Positions 32,458 to 36,968 of a DNA stretch of 36,968 nt are shown piece by piece (positions within the stretch are counted from its first letter, which is position 1; every line of letters starts with the position of its first letter). The DNA lies in the NCBI GenBank assembly GCA_021772515.1, contig JAJFLU010000050.1:1-36968 (forward strand). The letters are read 5' to 3'. The DNA is from Opitutales bacterium (lineage in GTDB: Bacteria > Verrucomicrobiota > Verrucomicrobiia > Opitutales > UBA2987). The position numbers and the translations under genes were made by a program. The notes beneath the pieces are model-generated. The model did no database searches and had not been told where the DNA came from. It was given only the letters and a program-made list of their open reading frames with translations.

Positions 32458-34424
32458 GACAAATTTTGCAAAGAATTGATTCGGCTGCGGACAACAATCA
32501 ATTACTACCTGAATCCGTCGCCAACCTGAAATTGTGGATCGACGGGGAGATTCTTCCCGAGTGGGCCTGGAATAGCCTGTGGGAATTGATTGAGGGAGAA
32601 GCCTGGGAGGAATTGAATGACCGGTTTTACAAGAACCTCGCCTTTGGCACCGGCGGGCTGCGGGGGCGGACAATTGCCAGGCTGCAAACCGCCGCCGAGA
32701 AAGGCGAACTTTCCCCTCGGGGAACCCCCGCCCACGCTGCCGTGGGGAGCGCCTGTATGAACGATTTTAATGTCGTCCGGGCCACCATTGGTTTGTTTCG
32801 CTATTGTGACAATTATCTGCGGGATGCCACGACCAATGACGGCCCTCCCAAATTGGTGGTGGCTCACGATGTGCGGCATTTTTCCCGGCATTTTTGCGAG
32901 CTCACTGTTTCCACCTGGCAGCAGTTGGGTGGGGAAGCCTTTCTCTTCGATGGGCCGCGTTCGACTCCCCAATTGAGTTACTCGGTCCGCCACCTTGGAG
33001 CGACCGCCGGAATCGTAATTACCGCCAGCCACAATCCGCCCCATGACAACGGCTATAAAGTTTATTTCCGTGACGGGGGGCAGATCGTTTCGCCTCATGC
33101 CGAGGGAATCATCGGCGAGGTAAATCGCGTGGATTTGGTTGAAACTGGCGTCTATCTGGAGAAAAATCTCGACGGCGTTGTCACTTTGGGGCCGGAGGTG
33201 GATACCGCCTATGCCGAAGCGCTGGAGGAAAATGTCCTCGACCCGGCGTTGCTGAAACGGGTGCGGCCAAAGGTGGTTTTTACTCCGATTCACGGCACGG
33301 GAGGGATCATGGCGACGCCTTTAATGAAGCGCTTCGGGGTGGAGGTTGTGCCTGTGGATGACCAGGAAATTATGGACCCCCGGTTCCCCACGGTGCGCTC
33401 TCCCAACCCGGAAAATGCCGAGGCCCTTTCGCAGGCGATTGAAAAAGCGATCGCGGTTGGCGCCGATCTGGTTCTCGCCACCGATCCGGATGCGGACCGC
33501 ATGGGCGTGGGCGTCCTCAACCGGCACGGGAAAATGGAATTGTTGACTGGCAACATGATCGGATCGGTCCTGGCCGAGTATCGAATTTGTAAACTGAAGG
33601 AAATGGGTTGGCTGCCCCGCGAAGGCTCCGCACGCGCCGCCATTATCAAGACTTTTGTGACGACTCCCCTACAGGCGGCCATCGCCGAAGCTCATGGTTT
33701 GAAATTGATCAACACCTTGACCGGGTTCAAATTTATCGGTGATAAACTGGCGGATTTTGAGGCCGCGCTCGAAGAAAATCTGTTCCGGAAAGAGGGCCGG
33801 GAAATCGATTACGATACCACTGGCCATCGGGAACTTTTCGACCTCCATTTGAAATATGGCACCTATTTTGTGTTCGGGGGCGAGGAGAGCTATGGGTACC
33901 TGGCCAGCGACCGGTTGCGGGATAAAGATGCCAATGCCGCCGTCATCATGTTTTGCGAGCTTGTGGCTGCCCTCAAGGAACAGGGCCAGACCGTTGGCGA
34001 ATTTCTCGATGAGATGTATGTGAAATACGGCTGCTATTCGGAGCGGCTGCTCAACATCGTCCATGAAGGGGCCTCCGGGTCGATAGCCATAGGGCGAATC
34101 CTTGAATCTTACCGGAAAAATCCGCCCCGGACGATTGGAGGCGTCGGTGTGAAGCAGTTTACCGATTTCGGAGTAGATGAAGTTTTCGATGCCGATGGAA
34201 AGGAAATCCCGAAGCAGGATTTTTATTTTCTGGAACTCGAAAATGGTTATTCCTATGCGGTCAGGGGTAGCGGCACCGAGCCCAAGATCAAGTTTTACCT
34301 GTTCGCCAGAGAAGAAGTCGCCGAGCCCGCAGCTTTGCCCGAGGCGAAGGGAATAGCGGCGGAAAATTTAGTGACCCTCGAACGGGCCATCGAGGCGGAC
34401 GCCGAGGAAAGATCCCGAATTTAG
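32454..34424 (+). CDS. Phosphoglucomutase/phosphomannomutase-family phosphohexomutase
   Basis: A 656-residue alpha-D-phosphohexomutase that interconverts hexose 6- and 1-phosphates. The phosphoserine loop is TASHNPPHDN with S192. The metal site is DPDADR with D344, D346 and D348. The sugar-binding loop is GGEESYG at 475-481, and the phosphate-binding loop is RGSGTEPKIKF near the C-terminus. It is longer than bacterial PgcA-type enzymes (about 580), mainly through an N-terminal extension. The true start is the ATG at 32454 inside the preceding stop. It presumably makes the sugar 1-phosphate used by the UDPGP enzyme. The stop codon shares TTAG with queF on the other strand. Confidence 0.94.
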   Translation: MRQILQRIDSAADNNQLLPESVANLKLWIDGEILPEWAWNSLWELIEGEAWEELNDRFYKNLAFGTGGLRGRTIARLQTAAEKGELSPRGTPAHAAVGSACMNDFNVVRATIGLFRYCDNYLRDATTNDGPPKLVVAHDVRHFSRHFCELTVSTWQQLGGEAFLFDGPRSTPQLSYSVRHLGATAGIVITASHNPPHDNGYKVYFRDGGQIVSPHAEGIIGEVNRVDLVETGVYLEKNLDGVVTLGPEVDTAYAEALEENVLDPALLKRVRPKVVFTPIHGTGGIMATPLMKRFGVEVVPVDDQEIMDPRFPTVRSPNPENAEALSQAIEKAIAVGADLVLATDPDADRMGVGVLNRHGKMELLTGNMIGSVLAEYRICKLKEMGWLPREGSARAAIIKTFVTTPLQAAIAEAHGLKLINTLTGFKFIGDKLADFEAALEENLFRKEGREIDYDTTGHRELFDLHLKYGTYFVFGGEESYGYLASDRLRDKDANAAVIMFCELVAALKEQGQTVGEFLDEMYVKYGCYSERLLNIVHEGASGSIAIGRILESYRKNPPRTIGGVGVKQFTDFGVDEVFDADGKEIPKQDFYFLELENGYSYAVRGSGTEPKIKFYLFAREEVAEPAALPEAKGIAAENLVTLERAIEADAEERSRI

Positions 34425-34846
34425 CGCTTCTGGCGGTGTTCCGCTTTTACGCTGATCCCAATCCCGCCCCGGACGGAAAAGTCCGCCACCACTTCACACC
34501 AACGGGGGTCCAGCGCCTCCACCAAATCATCCAGAATGACATTGGCGACATGTTCCTGAAAAGTGCCCTCATCGCGGTAGCTCCAGAAATAGAGCTTCAG
34601 GGATTTTGTCTCCACAATCCGTTTATCCGGTATGTAATTGATGGTGATAGTGGCAAAATCGGGCTGTCCGGTTTTGGGACAAATACAGGTAAATTCGTCG
34701 GTTTCGAGCGTCACCACATAGTCCCGCTCGGGGTGTTTGTTGGGAAAAGCCTCCAGGTTTTTGGAGGGCTCATTTTTTTCCGTTCCGAGCAGCGACAGGC
34801 TTTTCAAGTCCGCCTCGGTGGTGGTTTTTCGGATTTTGTCGGGCAT
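34421..34846 (-). CDS. queF: QueF, NADPH-dependent 7-cyano-7-deazaguanine reductase
   Basis: A 141-residue unimodular (type I) QueF that reduces preQ0 to preQ1 in queuosine synthesis. The catalytic cysteine C56 and aspartate D63 sit in CICPKTGQPDF. The QueF NADPH motif is ETKSLKLY (79-86), and E98 in TFQEHV is the substrate-binding acid. Other queuosine genes are not in the window. It follows the acyltransferase gene by 14 bases and may share its transcript. Its 3' end overlaps that of the mutase gene. Confidence 0.95.
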   Translation of the reverse strand: MPDKIRKTTTEADLKSLSLLGTEKNEPSKNLEAFPNKHPERDYVVTLETDEFTCICPKTGQPDFATITINYIPDKRIVETKSLKLYFWSYRDEGTFQEHVANVILDDLVEALDPRWCEVVADFSVRGGIGISVKAEHRQKR

Positions 34847-34860
34847 GGTGATTGATAATG

Positions 34861-35730
34861 CTATATTTCCAGGAGGCTAGGGTTTTCGAGCAATTCTTTC
34901 AAGGCGGAAAGGAAAAGCGCCCCCGTTGCGCCATCCACGGCCCGATGGTCCCCGCTCAATCCCAAGGCCATTCGCTGACCGGCGACGATTGCCCCCTCTG
35001 GCCCAACGACCGGCTTCGGCAGACTCGCCCCAACAGCCAAAATAGCCGCATTGGGCGGGTTGATAATCCCGTAAAAACTCCTGATTCCGAACATCCCCAG
35101 GTTCGTAACGGTAAACGTGCTCCCGCTAAATTCGTCCGGCGTGAGCTTTTTATCCCGCGCTTTTTGAGCCAATTCCCGCGCCTCCCAGCCGATCTGTCGC
35201 ATCCCTTTCAGGTGGGCGTCCCGGATCACCGGAGTGACCAGCCCATCCTCCACAGATACGGCAAAAGCCAGGTGCACCCTCTTATGCAAACGGATATTTT
35301 TCCCCATCCAGGAGACATTGATGGCGGGCACTCGCTGCAGGGCCACAGCCGTCGCTTTGAGGATAAAATCATTAACCGAGAGCTTGGGGCTCCCCTTGTC
35401 GCCCTCCCCGTTCAACCGGTTGCGGAAATCGCTGAGTGGCTCCGAATCGACCTCGTTTTCCACATAAAAATGAGGTATTTCAGTCTTTGATTCGAGCAGA
35501 CGCCGCGCAATGAAGGCCCTCGTCGGCGAAACCGGAATATCCTCGAATTCCACCGCAGCCACGGCATCTTCGGCTGAAACCGGGGGAGTTTTTTCGCCGT
35601 CTTTCGGAGCGGCAGCGGCGAGAACATCGCCCCGCATGATGCGCCCCCCGGGGCCGGTGCCCTCAATCGATTCAAGGTCGACGCCATGCTCTTCAGCCAG
35701 CTTTCGAGCCGATGGTGATACTTTCTTCAT
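34861..35730 (-). CDS. 2-oxoacid dehydrogenase acyltransferase (E2) lacking the lipoyl domain
   Basis: A 289-residue protein made of a peripheral-subunit-binding domain (about 3-37, VSPSARKLAEEHGVDLESIE plus GTGPGGR), a linker, and a complete catalytic domain ending in GDHRAVDGATGA with H262 and D266. Normal E2 proteins start with one or more lipoyl domains carrying the swinging arm; none is present. The ATG is at residue one of the binding domain, and the 150 bases upstream are non-coding dispersed repeat without a lipoyl motif (DKA) in any frame I read. It may use a lipoyl domain in trans, or be a truncated copy. No E1 or E3 gene is nearby. Confidence 0.9.
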   Translation of the reverse strand: MKKVSPSARKLAEEHGVDLESIEGTGPGGRIMRGDVLAAAAPKDGEKTPPVSAEDAVAAVEFEDIPVSPTRAFIARRLLESKTEIPHFYVENEVDSEPLSDFRNRLNGEGDKGSPKLSVNDFILKATAVALQRVPAINVSWMGKNIRLHKRVHLAFAVSVEDGLVTPVIRDAHLKGMRQIGWEARELAQKARDKKLTPDEFSGSTFTVTNLGMFGIRSFYGIINPPNAAILAVGASLPKPVVGPEGAIVAGQRMALGLSGDHRAVDGATGALFLSALKELLENPSLLEI

Positions 35731-35793
35731 TTTTACTTTTATTAAAAAACAGTCTCCAAAAATTGTTCAATGACTCACGAAAACCGCTTTCCC

Positions 35794-35866
35794 TATCTGC
35801 ACTTATCTGTGAAATCTGCAGTATATTTCTTCATTCGCGGTTAATTGGCGTTCATTAGCGGTTAAT
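35794..35866. repeat. Dispersed intergenic repeat upstream of the E2 gene
   Basis: Contains TATCTGTGAAATCTGCAG followed by TTCATTCGCGGTTAATTGGC and GTTCATTAGCGGTTAATCAG, i.e. two tandem variants of a TTCATT(C/A)GCGGTTAAT word. A related GCGTTTATTAGTGGCTA lies at 36572-36588. These are the same style of repeat as at 7431-7457 and 16621-16706, and are non-coding. Confidence 0.5.
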
Positions 35867-35883
35867 CAGATAAATCATCCAGA

Positions 35884-36393
35884 TTAATCCTGATTCTGGC
35901 ATTCTTCAATAGTCACATCGGGTGGTTTTTCAAGAGCGCATTCGGCCCGCATGACGGTAAAACCCTTCCGATCATTAAAATACAATGGCCAGAGCGCGAC
36001 GCGGTCCGTTTCGGGGATCGGCAAATCCTCGAGAATAGACTCCGGCGAATGAAACGCAAAACGCCCCTCATCGATCGCCTCCGGCAGCCGATCCAACCGC
36101 TTGTGGCAGTCGAAAAGAAACATCAGCCAATGGCTTTTATCCTCATAATTTTTCTCACTGATCATGGCGAACAAATGCAGATCCTCCTCCGAAACCGCCA
36201 ACCCGACCTCCTCCCCTGTCTCTCGGATCGCGCATTCGAACGGACTTTCGCCCAAGCCCATCTCAAGTTTACCCCCGATACAGCTCCACAGCCCCTCATT
36301 GGGCGCTTTATTCCGCTCGATGAGCAGCAAACGGCCCGCACTGTCCCGGATGTGGACCAACACGCTGATCTTAAATGGAAGCAACTGTTTCAT
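35884..36393 (-). CDS. Nudix hydrolase
   Basis: A 169-residue Nudix-fold pyrophosphohydrolase beginning MKQLLPFKISVLVHIRDSAG. The Nudix box reads GGKLEMGLGESPFECAIRET then GEEVGL. It has the REUxEExGU core, but seven rather than five residues between the leading glycine and the first conserved glutamate, an insertion known from some subfamilies. Substrate is undetermined (nucleoside diphosphate-X or oxidised nucleotide). An in-frame ATG nine bases upstream (36402) is an alternative start. It is 153 bases upstream of the E2 gene, probably a separate unit because of the intervening repeat. Confidence 0.9.
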   Translation of the reverse strand: MKQLLPFKISVLVHIRDSAGRLLLIERNKAPNEGLWSCIGGKLEMGLGESPFECAIRETGEEVGLAVSEEDLHLFAMISEKNYEDKSHWLMFLFDCHKRLDRLPEAIDEGRFAFHSPESILEDLPIPETDRVALWPLYFNDRKGFTVMRAECALEKPPDVTIEECQNQD

Positions 36394-36884
36394 AATAAAC
36401 AAAGTAAAGATAATCAGAAAAAGAATAAGAATAGGAAGTTATCAAAAAATCCACAGAATAAAAAGATAAACAAAGATGCGATTCAAGCAGTAGTCTAACG
36501 TTCATCCCAATCATCTGCGCCCACCTGCGGATACATCAAAAATAGTAAGGTAAATAGTTTCGCGTGCATAGGCGTTTATTAGTGGCTAGAACTCCAAAAT
36601 TGAGAAAAGGAATCAATGCCAATCATTGACCCGGCCATCGTCGCCAACGCCTCCTATCCCAATCATTCCTTACCCGCGAAAATTGTCCTGGCTGCATAAT
36701 AAACTCATAGATATGTCGGTTTTTATTAATAGTGAACATTAGAGCATATTTTTGAGCATACCGCAAGCTTTTTTTTCAAAAAAACGTCGATTAATAATCC
36801 TTAATAATCCGGTCTAAGCATCAACCACTCATACCATTTCGAAAAAGGATTGATAATATATGAATATCTGTCGATGTTGGGGTC
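36394..36884. other. A/T-rich intergenic region before the right-edge gene
   Basis: About 490 bases with no convincing gene. It contains the dispersed-repeat word at 36572-36588, a T-run flanked by an A-run (about 36772-36785), and two direct copies of TTAATAATCC near 36791-36810. Any terminal inverted repeat of the right-edge element would lie here, but none could be defined. Confidence 0.4.
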
Positions 36885-36968
36885 ATGAAACGTCATATGG
36901 GCACGGAAAAGGACCGTAAGCGGGTGCAGGAACTGTTGGTTAAAGAGCGCAGCGGATGGCGTAAAGAA
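36885..36968 (+). CDS. Probable transposase/HTH protein N-terminus (partial, runs off right edge)
   Basis: An ATG at 36885 opens 28 codons to the window end, MKRHMGTEKDRKRVQELLVK then ERSGWRKE. The basic helical start with a 'GWxKE' block resembles the first residues of IS630-like or winged-helix transposases ('...TGWxxERLLAxK...'). The C-terminal part needed for proof is outside the window. Base composition is richer in G than the flanking intergenic DNA, as expected for coding sequence. Confidence 0.4.
   Translation, partial: MKRHMGTEKDRKRVQELLVKERSGWRKE

Overview
This 37 kb window is an ordinary bacterial chromosome segment (Gram-negative: TonB-dependent receptor, ExbBD, lipoprotein) of medium GC with a low-GC mobile patch. 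No rRNA or tRNA gene is visible, so taxonomy is inference only. The gene styles (FabV, tandem DUF1538 proteins, divergent NCS2 permeases, LacI-free sugar ABC operon) and the dispersed intergenic repeats suggest Verrucomicrobiota, probably the Opitutae lineage. Both window ends run into what look like transposase genes (1-86 and 36885-36968), as expected if the piece was bounded by repeats during assembly.

Layout. 1-954: transposase start, a small membrane protein and an orphan HigA-type antitoxin. 979-8910: housekeeping block with uvrB, an acidic amino acid/dicarboxylate symporter, fabV, and a tightly overlapped leuC-leuD-exbB-exbD run on the minus strand. 9511-14112: a short-chain dehydrogenase, an acyl-CoA synthetase and a TonB-dependent receptor on the plus strand. 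14113-17300: a decayed, AT-richer island. It holds a RAYT-like transposase remnant, a DNA methyltransferase gene cut in two by a secreted trypsin-like protease gene, and an array of palindromic repeats. 17308-20431: a sugar ABC importer (binding lipoprotein plus two permeases, no ATPase).

20444-26621: a purine-related cluster. It has a LOG-family phosphoribohydrolase, two paralogous NCS2-type permeases, an adenine/adenosine deaminase and a Rieske oxygenase. The best reading is uptake of purine bases or nucleosides, deamination to hypoxanthine and Rieske-type hydroxylation or dealkylation (compare HpxD of Klebsiella and the methylxanthine N-demethylases). This is the most promising candidate for an undescribed system in the window.

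26814-36393: trpS; a membrane-anchored coiled-coil protein; a P-II-like protein with two DUF1538 membrane proteins (UmpAB-like cation/proton antiporter); a UDP-sugar pyrophosphorylase/phosphohexomutase pair; queF; a dihydrolipoamide acyltransferase that lacks its lipoyl domain; and a Nudix hydrolase. Several neighbouring genes overlap by ATGA (leuD/exbB, exbB/exbD, the ABC genes, P-II/DUF1538, UDPGP/mutase), which marks translationally coupled operons.
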